Notes: a model not told the origin generated them from the letters alone. A stretch of DNA of 64,000 nt from an uncultured bacterium (GCA_903891095.1 CAITDI010000022.1:35142-99141), one strand, 5' to 3'; shown: positions 24,375 to 33,718, counted from the stretch's first letter. A program made the numbers and translations.

Positions 24375-26065
24375 CGCGTCGTCGCCGGCGTCTCGCGGAT
24401 CGCCATGATTTCCCGAGCATTGCGGTGGTACAGCGCGCCATCGGCGTACGACGGCCCGCTCATGGACCACGTGTCGCCGAGCGGCCCGAGGTCACTGACG
24501 GACAGCAGCGCGCGAGCGTCGAGCGCCGCGGCCTTCGTGTCGATCACGTAGGTCACGCCAAGCGCCGTCGTGATGTAGAGCTTGTCGCCAAGCACGACGG
24601 GCGACGGGAAGAACGCGTCGATTTCCCAGCCGTCTGTGCGCGAGCGGTCCTCGTCTGCGATCTCGATGCCGCGGTCGTCGACGGTCTTGGTGCGCAGCGA
24701 TTCGCCGTAGCGAAAGATGTCCTTCGCACCCGGCTCGCGCGCGACGCCGACGGGCAACTCGAGATACTCCACGCGGCCGGTCTCGACATGCACGCGTCCG
24801 AGCGCGTGGGCGGGGCCGCTGTGTCCAGGCGGCGCGTAGCCGTTGCGGCGATTGTTGGTCGTGCAGAGGAACCAGTGGTAGCCGTTGGCAACGATGTTCG
24901 CGTGCCACTCGGGAAGCACGTGCAGCGACTCGCCGGCCGCGAGCGGGTACGACGGATCGTCGAGCTTGCGGATGTTCGCGTCGGCGAACAGCTGGTAGCC
25001 GTGACCTGCCGCGCTGTAGCGGCGGACGTCCGCCGTGCGCGCGAGCGGTTGCTCGCGCACGAGCGCGCCGGTCGACGCATCGAGCACGACGTGCGCTTCC
25101 TCGGGCGCGTTGCGGAACCAGTACGCGTACTTCTCGTCGAAATGCAGCGTGTACAGCGCCATCCAGGTCGTGCCGTCGAGCGGCGCGTGTTCGCTGGCAG
25201 CGGGCGAGAAGCGCCAGATCGCCTTGCCTTCCTCGCCCTTCGCGAGGCTGATCATGCTGAGGCCGATGGGCGTCTCGGGAACTCCGTGCGGTCCGCCTCG
25301 GCCGACGAGCACCGCGCGTCGGCCATCCGCGAGCGTGCCCATGCAGGGAGTGCAGTAGAACGTGCACGCGTCTTCGGCGATCCAACGCAATCTCCCCGTG
25401 GTCTTGTCGAACGCCTGCAGGTAGTTCCACTCGGCCTTCGCGGGATCGCGCTGGCGTGCGTCGTCGGCAAGCGGCGCGACGATCAGGATGTCGTCGCCCG
25501 CGAGGATCGGTTCGCACTGGCGGTTGAACGGAAAGTGCTCGGGCTGCGTGGGAAAGCCCTGTCGCCAGAGCTCGTGTCCATCGTGGTCGTAGCACGCGAT
25601 CAGTCCGCCCGAGTTGAAGAACCACACGCGCGACTCGTCGGCGATCGGCGTCCAGGACGTCGAGTCGCTGAACGCGTAGAGCTGCGGGCTCGCGCGCCCG
25701 CCCTTGAGCGAGACGCTCCAGAGCAGCTTGCCCGTCGCGCGGTCGAGCGCGTGGCAGAGGACTTCGTTCGACTGGCGCGGCGCGTTCGGATCCTGTCTCG
25801 CGAAGGTCTCGATGAAGAGCTTGTCGCGCGTGACCGCGATGCCGCCTTGGCCGGCGTTCGGAAGCGGCGTGCGCCACGCGATGTTCTCGTTGCGCGCGGC
25901 GCTCCAGGAGGCCGGCGCCGCTGCGGCGTTGGCCTTCCATGTCGCATCCGGGCCCGCCGCCTGCGGCCAGACGCGCGTCTCGCTCGAGCCCATCGACGCG
26001 CAACCGACGAGCAGGAGCAGCGGGGCGGAACAACTGGCGACGAGGAGGCGGAGTGTGTGATGCAT
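24371..26065 (-). CDS. PQQ-type beta-propeller lipoprotein
   Basis: From the ATG at 26065, 564 residues. A signal peptide ends in the lipobox LLLLVGC (residue about 22). The rest is an eight-bladed-type propeller of PQQ-like repeats: HALDRATGKLLWSVSL, ACYDHDGHELWRQGF, QAFDKTTGRLRWIAED, MGTLADGRRAVLVGRGG, RVHVETGRVEYLEL, TYVIDTKAAALDARAL. No catalytic PQQ-dehydrogenase residues were recognised. BamB-like or outer-membrane scaffold functions are possible. The open frame reaches 26545 but overlaps the ABC ATPase gene, so the ATG at 26065 with its signal peptide is preferred. Confidence 0.75.
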   Translation of the reverse strand: MHHTLRLLVASCSAPLLLLVGCASMGSSETRVWPQAAGPDATWKANAAAAPASWSAARNENIAWRTPLPNAGQGGIAVTRDKLFIETFARQDPNAPRQSNEVLCHALDRATGKLLWSVSLKGGRASPQLYAFSDSTSWTPIADESRVWFFNSGGLIACYDHDGHELWRQGFPTQPEHFPFNRQCEPILAGDDILIVAPLADDARQRDPAKAEWNYLQAFDKTTGRLRWIAEDACTFYCTPCMGTLADGRRAVLVGRGGPHGVPETPIGLSMISLAKGEEGKAIWRFSPAASEHAPLDGTTWMALYTLHFDEKYAYWFRNAPEEAHVVLDASTGALVREQPLARTADVRRYSAAGHGYQLFADANIRKLDDPSYPLAAGESLHVLPEWHANIVANGYHWFLCTTNNRRNGYAPPGHSGPAHALGRVHVETGRVEYLELPVGVAREPGAKDIFRYGESLRTKTVDDRGIEIADEDRSRTDGWEIDAFFPSPVVLGDKLYITTALGVTYVIDTKAAALDARALLSVSDLGPLGDTWSMSGPSYADGALYHRNAREIMAIRETPATTR

Positions 26066-26109
26066 CGCGATATCTCGGCTGAAATCTGCGGAAACGCGCT
26101 GGCCCGCCG

Positions 26110-26922
26110 TCACCTGTACTGCGCCGCGACCATCGCGCACGCATCGTCGTCGAAGCGATCGTCGCGCCGCATCTGGCTGAAGAGCGCGAGCAGGTCGGAC
26201 TCCATCAGCTGGCGCTTCTCGCTGCCGGACACGTCGAGGTACACGCGGCCACGGTGCATCGCGATCAGGCGGTCGCCGAGCGACGCGGCCTGCTGCATCG
26301 AGTGCGTGACCATGATCGTGGTCGAGCTTGAGCGCGCGACGAGTCGCGTGGTGAGACCGATCACGAGTTCGGCGCTGCGCGGATCGAGCGCCGCCGTGTG
26401 CTCGTCGAGCATGAGCACCTTGGGATTCGTGAGTGTCGCCATGAGCAGCGTGATCGACTGGCGCTGGCCGCCCGAGAGGAGGCCGATCGGATCGTCGAGC
26501 CGGTTCTCGAGCCCGAGGCCGATCTGCGCGAGAAGCTCGCGCCACGCACCGCGCTTTGCGCCGCGCAGGAGCGGCGCGAGCGTGCGCGGCTTGCCGCGCT
26601 TCGACGCGAGCGCGAGGTTCTCCGCGACGGTGAGTTCCGGCGAGGTGCCCGCGAAGGGATCCTGGAACACGCGGCCGACGACCTGCGCGCGGCGATGTTC
26701 GGGCCAGCGCGTGATGTCGGTGCCGTCGACGGAGATCGATCCCGCATCGAGCTCGAATGCGCCTGAAATCGCGCCTTGCAGCGTGCTCTTTCCAGAGCCG
26801 TTCGTGCCGATCACGACCGTGAACGATCCCGGCGCGAACTCGAGCGTCACGCCGCCAAGCGCGCGGACTTCGTTCGCGGTGCCGGGATTGAAGGTCTTTC
26901 GAACGCCGTCAAGCCGGAGCAT
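26110..26922 (-). CDS. ABC transporter ATP-binding protein
   Basis: A 270-residue ATPase with Walker A GTNGSGKST (residues 39-47), signature LSGGQRQ and Walker B VLMLDEH, followed by D-loop TAALDP and the switch His (MVTHSM). This is the cytoplasmic motor of an ABC importer whose other parts lie directly upstream on the same strand. DEH instead of DEP is common in the branch linked to PF04392-type substrate-binding proteins (TrpXYZ-like). The start overlaps the permease end by 14 bp. Confidence 0.93.
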   Translation of the reverse strand: MLRLDGVRKTFNPGTANEVRALGGVTLEFAPGSFTVVIGTNGSGKSTLQGAISGAFELDAGSISVDGTDITRWPEHRRAQVVGRVFQDPFAGTSPELTVAENLALASKRGKPRTLAPLLRGAKRGAWRELLAQIGLGLENRLDDPIGLLSGGQRQSITLLMATLTNPKVLMLDEHTAALDPRSAELVIGLTTRLVARSSSTTIMVTHSMQQAASLGDRLIAMHRGRVYLDVSGSEKRQLMESDLLALFSQMRRDDRFDDDACAMVAAQYR

Positions 26923-27841
26923 GCGCGCCTCGCTTTCGCCCGAGCGACTTGATCCATCCTGGCCCGACGATCGCAGCGAGCACCACGACCGCGGTCACGA
27001 GCTTGAGGTCGTTCGCATCGAGGCCCATGCGGATCGCGAGCGCCACGAGCAGTCGGAACAGCACCGCGCCGATGACCGCGCCCGCCACCGCGAGGCTGAC
27101 CGAGCGCACGTTGCCGACGAGCGATTGCCCGAGGATCACGCTGGCGAGTCCGAGGACGATCACGCCGATACCCATCTGCGCATCGGCAAACGCCTGCATC
27201 TGCGCGAAGAGCGCGCCCGAGAGCGCGACGAGGCCGTTGGACAAGGCGAGTCCGAGCACGAGCATGCGGTCGGTGCTCGTGCCGAGCGCGCGCAGCATGC
27301 GCGCGTTGTCGCCCGTTGCGCGCATCGCCGCGCCGAGCTCGGTCTTGAGGAAGAGGACCAGCGCGATCGCGGTGATCGCGGCGATCACGACGGTGGTCGC
27401 GAGGATCCCGAGGTCCTGCGAAGGCACGCTGCGACCGAGGATCGCCGTCTCGCGGCCGAACGTGCGCACCGCGAGCTCCTCGAGCGGGCTGAACAGCGTG
27501 CGCGCGGTGATCGGCGTGTTGCTCGAGCCCATCACGCGCAGGTTGACCGAGTAGAGCGCGGTCATCACCAGGATTCCCGCAAGCAGCGCGTTGACCTTGA
27601 AGCGCACGTGGATCACGCCCGTGCACAGGCCCGCGAGCGCGCCGGCGATCATGCCGGCGACCGTGGCCGCGAGCGGATTCCATCCGTGCTTGAGCAGCGT
27701 CGCGACGACGGCTGCGCCGAGCGTGAACGATCCGTCGGCCGTGATGTCGGGCACCTGGAACACGCGGAACGAAAGGTAGATGCCCAGCGCGAGGATCGCG
27801 AAGATCAATCCGATCGCGAGGGTGGCGACAAGCAGGCTCAT
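26909..27841 (-). CDS. ABC transporter permease
   Basis: A 310-residue polytopic protein (MSLLVATLAIGLIFAILALGIYLSFRVFQVPDITADGSF...) with eight or more hydrophobic segments and the BPD_transp_2-type sequence PDITADGSFTLGAA. The C-terminus carries a loop LAGASVILGQSL-like (SVILGQSLVGNVRSV). This is the membrane channel of the importer. The family is the branched-chain amino acid/TrpY-like permeases. The start codon overlaps the STAS gene stop by four bases (27838-27841). The open frame extends further in the minus direction, but the ATG at 27841 gives the standard N-terminus. Confidence 0.92.
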   Translation of the reverse strand: MSLLVATLAIGLIFAILALGIYLSFRVFQVPDITADGSFTLGAAVVATLLKHGWNPLAATVAGMIAGALAGLCTGVIHVRFKVNALLAGILVMTALYSVNLRVMGSSNTPITARTLFSPLEELAVRTFGRETAILGRSVPSQDLGILATTVVIAAITAIALVLFLKTELGAAMRATGDNARMLRALGTSTDRMLVLGLALSNGLVALSGALFAQMQAFADAQMGIGVIVLGLASVILGQSLVGNVRSVSLAVAGAVIGAVLFRLLVALAIRMGLDANDLKLVTAVVVLAAIVGPGWIKSLGRKRGAHAPA

Positions 27842-29028
27842 CGTGATCCTCCGGCTGCGGCGCGGCCGATGCGCCTGGCCCACACGCTGCCGCGGACGAA
27901 TCCGCTCTCGGTTCCGTCCGCGGCGCGCAGCGCGTGCATCACCGAGCGCAGCGGCTGTTCGGCGAGCAGTTCGCCGGCTGTGCGGAGATTCGTGGTCGAC
28001 CGCGGGACGGGGCGGTACGAGACCAGCGCGACATGCGCGTGCAGGAGGCACGAGCCGACGTCGAAGAGCGTGGTCGCGACCTCGGGCGGAAGCGTGTCGC
28101 GGGCATCGCGCGCGCATGCGATCGCGACCAACGCCATCGACGCGCCCGCGTGCATGCGCTCGCCTGCGAAGCGGAGGTTGGCGCGGATCTCGTCGGGCTG
28201 CATCTCGGCAAGCGGACGTTTCCATTCGTCGGGCGAGACGCGCGCCCACGCGCCGAACGCGCCGTCGGATTCGCCGATCGCGGTGAACGCGACGGCGCCG
28301 CCCGCGTGCTCCACGAGTGCGGACGCGAGCGAGGACAGCGTGATGTGCGCCTCGGCGGAGCGCTCGAAATGCCCTTGAAACGTAGGCTTTCCGCGCACGA
28401 CGACCGCGTCGCGCGCGATGCAGCTGACGAACTCGTGCGCGCCTGACACAAGGCAATCGGGACGCGGCGAGCCTGCGGGCGCGACCGCGACGGTTCCGCC
28501 GACAGCGATTCCGTCGCCAAAGAGGCCGCGCGCTTCTTCGATCGTGCCGGCGAGCGCGAAGTGCCCGAGCGCGATGGTGTCGGCGTCGAGCGTGAGGCGC
28601 GCATTGCGCATGAACTCGACGTGCGCGTGCGCGTAGGTGTGGCCCATCGTGGCGAGTTCGCCGGTCCAGCCGCGTCCGAAGGGAGTCGTCGCGGCGACGG
28701 CTCGCGGGGCCGCGGCGGGGGCGGGGACACCCACGTGCAGCAGCGCGTCGAGCCGCGAGAGACGGAGCATCTCGCGCACGTTCTCGCTGGCGGCGACGAT
28801 CGCGAGGACGCCCTTGACCGCGCGGAACCGCACGTTTGCCCGCAGAATCGCACCGATGCCGACCGATGACACGAAGCTCACGGCCGACATGTCGAGCTCG
28901 ATGCGAGATCGACCCGAGCGGATCGCCTCGTCGAGCGCGGCGACGACTGGCTCGGACCAGGACGAGTCGAGGCGGCCGTCGAGCGTGAGCAGCACCGCGG
29001 AATCGGAGACCGTGCTTGTGATCTTCAC
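27838..29028 (-). CDS. STAS-domain protein with unknown C-terminal domain in ABC operon
   Basis: A 396-residue protein starting at GTG 29028 (VKITSTVSDSAVLL), which overlaps the stop of the substrate-binding gene by four bases and is preceded by AGGAGG. Residues about 1-100 are a STAS (anti-sigma antagonist-type) domain: LDGRLDSSWSEP and FVSSVGIGAIL, where the usual phospho-site pattern DSxG is SSVG, so the Ser is kept and the Asp lost. The about 290 remaining residues have two blocks, GHTYAHAHVEFMRNARLTLDAD and LVSGAHEFVSCIARDAVVVRGKP, that I do not recognise. Position suggests regulation of the ABC system. Confidence 0.7.
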   Translation of the reverse strand: MKITSTVSDSAVLLTLDGRLDSSWSEPVVAALDEAIRSGRSRIELDMSAVSFVSSVGIGAILRANVRFRAVKGVLAIVAASENVREMLRLSRLDALLHVGVPAPAAAPRAVAATTPFGRGWTGELATMGHTYAHAHVEFMRNARLTLDADTIALGHFALAGTIEEARGLFGDGIAVGGTVAVAPAGSPRPDCLVSGAHEFVSCIARDAVVVRGKPTFQGHFERSAEAHITLSSLASALVEHAGGAVAFTAIGESDGAFGAWARVSPDEWKRPLAEMQPDEIRANLRFAGERMHAGASMALVAIACARDARDTLPPEVATTLFDVGSCLLHAHVALVSYRPVPRSTTNLRTAGELLAEQPLRSVMHALRAADGTESGFVRGSVWARRIGRAAAGGSR

Positions 29029-31112
29029 TTGCTCGCCTCCTGGGTCTCGGGCGCGATCGTGGCCTGGTCCATGATGGCCTTGGGGAGCGTGATGCCAAAC
29101 CGCTGCAATCGCTCGGTGTTGACGATGATCACCGTGCGGTCGGGATCGCGGAAGGGGATCTTCGCCGGCGATTCGCCGTGCAGCACGCGGTCGACGATCT
29201 GCGCGGAGAGCCGGCCGACATCGGCGAAGTCGCGCGAGACGGTCAGCGTGGCGCCAAACTGGACGGAGGAGGGGGAGAACCCGAACACCGGGATGTTCGC
29301 GCGGTCCGCGGCCTTGGCGATCACGCGGAATCCCGTGCTCGACGAGTTGTCTGAGATCTGCAGCACCGCCTGGATTCCCATGGTGACGAGCGCATCCGCC
29401 GCTTCGGGAAGTTCGGTGGGCTTCTCGGCGCCCGTCGAGACGAGCTCGATGCCGACGGCCGCGAGCTTCGCCTTCCATTGGTCGCGGAACATGACGCTGT
29501 TGGATTCGCCGGGGCTGAACACGGTTCCCACGCGCCGGAGGTTCGGGATCGCGGCGCGCGCGACCTCGATCATCTTGTCCCAGTCGGCGCCGACTTGCGC
29601 GCCGGTGATGTTGGGCAGGTGGTCGGTGTTCGATGTCCCCGCGCCGACGTCGACGCCGGATGCGACGAGCGAGAACACGATCGGCGAGGTCTTGACGCGC
29701 CTCATCGCCGCCTGCAGCGCGGGCGTGGTGAATGGCACGACGACGTCGGGCTGCTCCTCGGCGATGGCCGCGGCGATCGTGTTGAGCGCGCCTGTGTCGA
29801 ACTGCGCGTCGCGCAGCGTGACGTTGCAGTTCTTCCCGTCGACGTAGCCGAGGCGCGCCCATTCGGCGGCAAAGCCCGCGTAGCAACTCTCGAAGTTGGG
29901 CGTTCGGTTGTAGGTGAGGATCGCGATGGTGGGCGCGCGCGCAGCTGGCGCGTCGCTCGTGCCGGAGCCGCTTGCGCTTTGGGCATGAAGCGCCGCGAGC
30001 GCGGCAAGCGCGGACTCCGGTGCAGCGGGGAAGGTGACGGCCTTGACGATCGGAGCCTTGCCCGATTCGTGGATCTCCGAGGCGCTGGTGCGGATCGCGT
30101 CGGAGAGCTTCCATGACGCGGGGATCCCGTCGAGATTGATGGTGATCCGCGAGGGAACGAAGTTCTCGACGGGGAGCGACTTCGGTTCCACGCCGCCGAG
30201 AAGGAGTTCCGCGTAGATGCCTGCGGTGATGCCGATCGCATCCCAGTCGGCGCCTTCGTTGAAAGCGGCGCCCTTGGCGGCGAACTCGGGAAAGTTCGTG
30301 ACCACGGGCACGCGCGCCTTGCGGCAACGCTCGATGATGCCGGGCGCCGCGGAGTTCACGCTCACGTCGGCGAGGATCCAGTACGCCTCGACGCCGCGCG
30401 CGAGCACGACTTCAGCGGCGGAAGTGACCTCGCTCACGTTCGAGCCGTTGGCTTCGATGAGTTCGAAGCCGAGCCGCTTGGCTGCGGCGCGACCGAGCTT
30501 GACGTTGGCCTCCGAGTTCGCCTCGGCGGGATTCCAGACGACGCCGACGCGCTTGAGTCCGGGCGCGATGGCCATCACATGGTCGAACAGCCCGTCGACC
30601 GGCTGCAGCGTGCCGGAACCTGCGGAGTTCTTCGGTCGCGTCGAGCCCTCGGTGTACGGTCCGAGCGGAATGCCGATCGTCGGCGGCGACGCGACGAGGC
30701 CGAATGCCTGCGTCAGCGCGCGCTTGTTGGCGCGGTTGAACGACTGCGTCGCGGCCGTGCCGAGCGAGATCGCGAGGTCGTACGGCATGGCGCTCGTGGC
30801 GACCTGCGTGCAGACCTGGCTGAGCGTCCCGTTGTCGCCTTCGGCGTTGAAGACGTCGATGGTGCTGCCGGCCTCTTGCGAGTATCCGATCGACGCGAGG
30901 TGCCGAAGCAGGCCCTTCTTGGCCATCTCGAACGCCGCGATGTTCGCGTATTGGATGACCGCGATGCGCGCGTGCTTCGATGCGGTCACCGTGCCCGGAC
31001 CTGTCGGCGTCGCGGCGTTGCGCGAGCCCGATCGGTCCGTGAGCACGAGCGCCGCCGAGGCAGCGACGATCAGGGCGATGCCGGGAAGCAGCCTCCTCAG
31101 GCGGTTCAGCAT
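29025..31112 (-). CDS. Tandem-duplicated ABC substrate-binding protein (PF04392-type)
   Basis: A 695-residue exported protein with an N-terminal membrane anchor/signal (GIALIVAASAALVLTD). Two copies of the ABC_sub_bind fold lie in one chain: lobe A about residues 47-345 and lobe B about 393-690. They align at IAVIQYANIAAFE versus IAILTYNRTPNFE, RVGVVWNPAEANSEAN versus RVGTVFSPGESNSVMF, and YWILADVSVNS versus AVLQISDNSSST. The family normally has one such domain of about 320 residues. The linker (residues 346-392) is Ala/Ser-rich. The substrate is unknown; relatives bind tryptophan or similar small molecules. First gene of the four-gene operon. Confidence 0.88.
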   Translation of the reverse strand: MLNRLRRLLPGIALIVAASAALVLTDRSGSRNAATPTGPGTVTASKHARIAVIQYANIAAFEMAKKGLLRHLASIGYSQEAGSTIDVFNAEGDNGTLSQVCTQVATSAMPYDLAISLGTAATQSFNRANKRALTQAFGLVASPPTIGIPLGPYTEGSTRPKNSAGSGTLQPVDGLFDHVMAIAPGLKRVGVVWNPAEANSEANVKLGRAAAKRLGFELIEANGSNVSEVTSAAEVVLARGVEAYWILADVSVNSAAPGIIERCRKARVPVVTNFPEFAAKGAAFNEGADWDAIGITAGIYAELLLGGVEPKSLPVENFVPSRITINLDGIPASWKLSDAIRTSASEIHESGKAPIVKAVTFPAAPESALAALAALHAQSASGSGTSDAPAARAPTIAILTYNRTPNFESCYAGFAAEWARLGYVDGKNCNVTLRDAQFDTGALNTIAAAIAEEQPDVVVPFTTPALQAAMRRVKTSPIVFSLVASGVDVGAGTSNTDHLPNITGAQVGADWDKMIEVARAAIPNLRRVGTVFSPGESNSVMFRDQWKAKLAAVGIELVSTGAEKPTELPEAADALVTMGIQAVLQISDNSSSTGFRVIAKAADRANIPVFGFSPSSVQFGATLTVSRDFADVGRLSAQIVDRVLHGESPAKIPFRDPDRTVIIVNTERLQRFGITLPKAIMDQATIAPETQEASK

Positions 31113-31219
31113 GGAGGGAAGGTACAGGAAGTCGCGGTTCGCGGTCGATTCCGATGTGCACGGAACGCGGCGCGGTAGACTCCGCGCCTTCCAACGAACC
31201 CGTACTGCGAGGAATCTCG

Positions 31220-31918
31220 ATGCGTCACAGCCCCATGATCGCGCTCACGTCGCCCGCCAAGTCGATTGCCATCGGCGTGTTTGCCGTCTCGTTGCTTACG
31301 CCGCTGTCCGGCTGCGGCAATTCGCAGGAGTTCGATGTTCCGCCGCAGCCCGCGCTCAAGCAGCCGGGCCGTGCAGCCGCGCCGCGCAAGCGCCGGCCGA
31401 TCGTCGAGGGCGAGACGCGCGTGGGCGACTTCGTGTTCAAGCTGCCCGCCGAGTGGAAGTGCATCGACATGTCGAAGTCCGAGGCCAAGACCGAGGACGA
31501 AGTCGATGGCAAGATCGTCGCCAAGCTCCGCGCCGATCCGATGCGTTCGACGCGTGATGGCGAGGGCTACATCGCCGCGTTGCGGCCGCGCGCGGCGACT
31601 GCCGAGCAGCTCGACGACGGCAGCGCGCTCATGATCCCCGTGATCTGCGAGCCGCTCTTGATCCCGGGAAACCTCGAGGACTTCGTGAAGCCCGCGATGG
31701 GCGGCATGCGCAAGGCGTCGAAGGACGGCGCGCTGCCCGCGCGCGCGATGGTCGGGCCGTTCACGACGCTCGCGTTCCAGGCGAAGGACGGCAAGTACGT
31801 CAAGCAGTACATCACCGTCGTCGGCGGGCTGAGCTACGTGTGGCTGCCGACGACGCAGGATTCCGAGGCGGGATTCGCGAAGGCGGACGAGCTGATGGCG
31901 GGCGCGAAGCTCGAGTGA
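31220..31918 (+). CDS. Lipoprotein of unknown function
   Basis: A 232-residue protein from the ATG at 31220 (CGAGGAA upstream). The signal peptide ends in the lipobox LTPLSGC (residue about 32). The mature part begins with a Pro/Lys linker and continues as a globular beta-rich domain (VGDFVFKLPAEWKCIDMSK...). This resembles DUF-type 'PsbP/ membrane lipoprotein' sequences that start with EWK, but no family was assigned. The divergent ABC operon lies 107 bp upstream, so the shared intergenic region holds both promoters. Confidence 0.75.
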   Translation: MRHSPMIALTSPAKSIAIGVFAVSLLTPLSGCGNSQEFDVPPQPALKQPGRAAAPRKRRPIVEGETRVGDFVFKLPAEWKCIDMSKSEAKTEDEVDGKIVAKLRADPMRSTRDGEGYIAALRPRAATAEQLDDGSALMIPVICEPLLIPGNLEDFVKPAMGGMRKASKDGALPARAMVGPFTTLAFQAKDGKYVKQYITVVGGLSYVWLPTTQDSEAGFAKADELMAGAKLE

Positions 31919-31991
31919 GTGGGGGCGTCGGAACGCGCGCGGCCTCTGTCCAGGCCGAACACTGTTCCCCCGCAGCGACTACCTTCCCCGC

Positions 31992-33644
31992 GTGCCAACC
32001 ACGCGTGCCGTTCGCAACTCCGCAGCCGTCTCCGCGCATCTCGCGCAGTTGTCGGTGCGTCGCGCGGCGCGTGGCGGGGTTTCACAGCGCAAGGCGCAGG
32101 GCGCGCACTACACGCCGGAGCCGCTGGTCGCGCATCTGATCGGCGAGGCCACGCGCGGATGGAAGCCGTCGTCGCCCGCGTGGAAGCTCGTCGATCCCGC
32201 GTGCGGCTCGGGCAACTTTCTCGTCGCGGCGGCGCGAGAGCTTGCGCCTCGCGTGCGCGAGCCGATGGCGCGATTTCTCGCGGCGCGCGTGCATGGCGTC
32301 GACATCGATCCGGTCGCGGTCAAGCTTGCGCGTGCGTCGCTGCTGGCGATGCTTCCTGCGCGGACTGCGTCGGCGACGCGCGCCAAGGTCGCGCGCGCGC
32401 TTGCGCGGCATGTCGTGGAGCTCGATGCGCTTTCGCCGAAGGCTGCGAGGTTTCTCGACTCCGACGGGTTCGATCTGATCCTCGGCAATCCGCCGTTCCT
32501 CAACCAGCTTGAGAAGGGCACCGCCGCGACGCGCGCGCGTGCTGGCGAGATCGCCGTTGCGACAGGCGGCGCGGTCAAGCGCTACGCGGATCTCGCGGTG
32601 GCGTTCCTGCTCACGAGCTTGCCGCGGCTTGCGCCGGGCGGGCGGCTTGCGTTCGTGATGCCGCAGTCGTTTCTTTCGACAGGCGATGCGCGTGGCGCGC
32701 GCGATGCGGCGCTCGGACTCGCGAGCCTGCGCGCGATCTGGTCGTGCCGCGAGTCGATCTTCGAGGACGCGAACGTGCGCGTGTGCGCGGTCGCGTTCGA
32801 GCGTGACGGAGCGCGAAGGAAATCGAGTGGCGTGCGTCGCGCGTTCGGAGCTGACTTTCGAGCGCTGCGCGGATCGGTGGCGGCGCCAAGGCCGGGCGAC
32901 GAGTCGTGGGCGACGCTGCTTGCGGACGGATTCGGCGCGCCGCGCGCGGCCGTGACGCAGCGCACGGAAGGCGGCGCGATCGGAGACATCGCGTTTGCGA
33001 CGGCCGACTTTCGCGACCAGTACTACGGGTTGCGCGGCGCCATCGTCGAGGACGGTGCCGGACCGCGGCTGGTCACGACGAAGCACATCGACCTCGCGCA
33101 TTGCGCGTGGGGCTCGTGCGACATCCGCGCGCTCGGCGAGAAGTTCGCGCGTCCGACGATCGCGCGCGAACGCCTCGACGGCGTGAAGGGCATGCACGCA
33201 TGGCTCGATGCGCGCCTCGTGCCGAAGATCCTCGTCGCGACGCAGACGCGCGTCATCGAAGCATGGGTCGACGCGCGCGGCGAGGCCGCGCCGCTCGTGC
33301 CGCTGATCACCGTGACGCCGCGCGATGGCGTCGACATCTGGAAGCTCGCGGCCGCCGTCGCATCGCCCGTCGTGGCGGCGCGCGCGCTCGCGCTGTACGC
33401 GGGGAGCGCGATGAGCGCAGGCGCGATCAAGCTGTCGGCGAAGCAACTGCTCGCGATGCCGCTGCCGACCGACGCGGCCGCGTGGCGCGCGAGCGCGGCG
33501 CACTTCAAGAGCGCGTCGAATGCACGGAGCGCCGACGCGCGGGCGAGCGCGCTCACGGAGTTTGCAGAGGCGTCGTGCGCTGCGCACGGACTCCGCGGCG
33601 GCGAGCTGCGCGAGGTGATGGAGTTCTGGACGTCGCGCGTCTAA
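31992..33644 (+). CDS. N6-adenine DNA methyltransferase (Eco57I/TaqI-like), orphan
   Basis: A 550-residue protein starting at GTG 31992. Motif X-like GAHYTPEPL (37-45), motif I DPACGSGNFL (68-77), VHGVDIDP, and catalytic motif IV NPPF (166-169) identify a gamma-class adenine methyltransferase. The C-terminal half (for example GPRLVTTKHIDLAHCAWG, ALYAGSAMSAGAIKLSAKQLLAMPLP) resembles a TaqI-like DNA-recognition domain. The protein is shorter than Eco57I-type fused restriction-modification enzymes and has no visible nuclease domain. No restriction gene lies beside it, so it may act alone or be a remnant. The recognition site cannot be read. Confidence 0.85.
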   Translation: MPTTRAVRNSAAVSAHLAQLSVRRAARGGVSQRKAQGAHYTPEPLVAHLIGEATRGWKPSSPAWKLVDPACGSGNFLVAAARELAPRVREPMARFLAARVHGVDIDPVAVKLARASLLAMLPARTASATRAKVARALARHVVELDALSPKAARFLDSDGFDLILGNPPFLNQLEKGTAATRARAGEIAVATGGAVKRYADLAVAFLLTSLPRLAPGGRLAFVMPQSFLSTGDARGARDAALGLASLRAIWSCRESIFEDANVRVCAVAFERDGARRKSSGVRRAFGADFRALRGSVAAPRPGDESWATLLADGFGAPRAAVTQRTEGGAIGDIAFATADFRDQYYGLRGAIVEDGAGPRLVTTKHIDLAHCAWGSCDIRALGEKFARPTIARERLDGVKGMHAWLDARLVPKILVATQTRVIEAWVDARGEAAPLVPLITVTPRDGVDIWKLAAAVASPVVAARALALYAGSAMSAGAIKLSAKQLLAMPLPTDAAAWRASAAHFKSASNARSADARASALTEFAEASCAAHGLRGGELREVMEFWTSRV

Positions 33645-33685
33645 CGCGCGATCGGACGCGCGTTCAGGCGCTGCAAACGACGCGA

Positions 33686-33717
33686 CAAAAAGCACATCGC
33701 CCGCCGAAGCGGGCGAT
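33686..33717 (-). terminator. Terminator after rplT
   Basis: Read on the minus strand, a perfect 9-bp stem (33696-33704 with 33709-33717, loop CGAA on the plus strand) is followed by GTGCTTTTTGTCG. It lies about 60 bp after the rplT stop and is also close to the methyltransferase stop. Confidence 0.85.
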
Positions 33718-33718
33718 A

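Noticed and set aside
24425..28378. A 1317-codon open frame on the plus strand
   Set aside because: It lies opposite to the PQQ propeller, ABC ATPase and permease genes, is rich in Arg, and has no domain. This is a GC-rich shadow.
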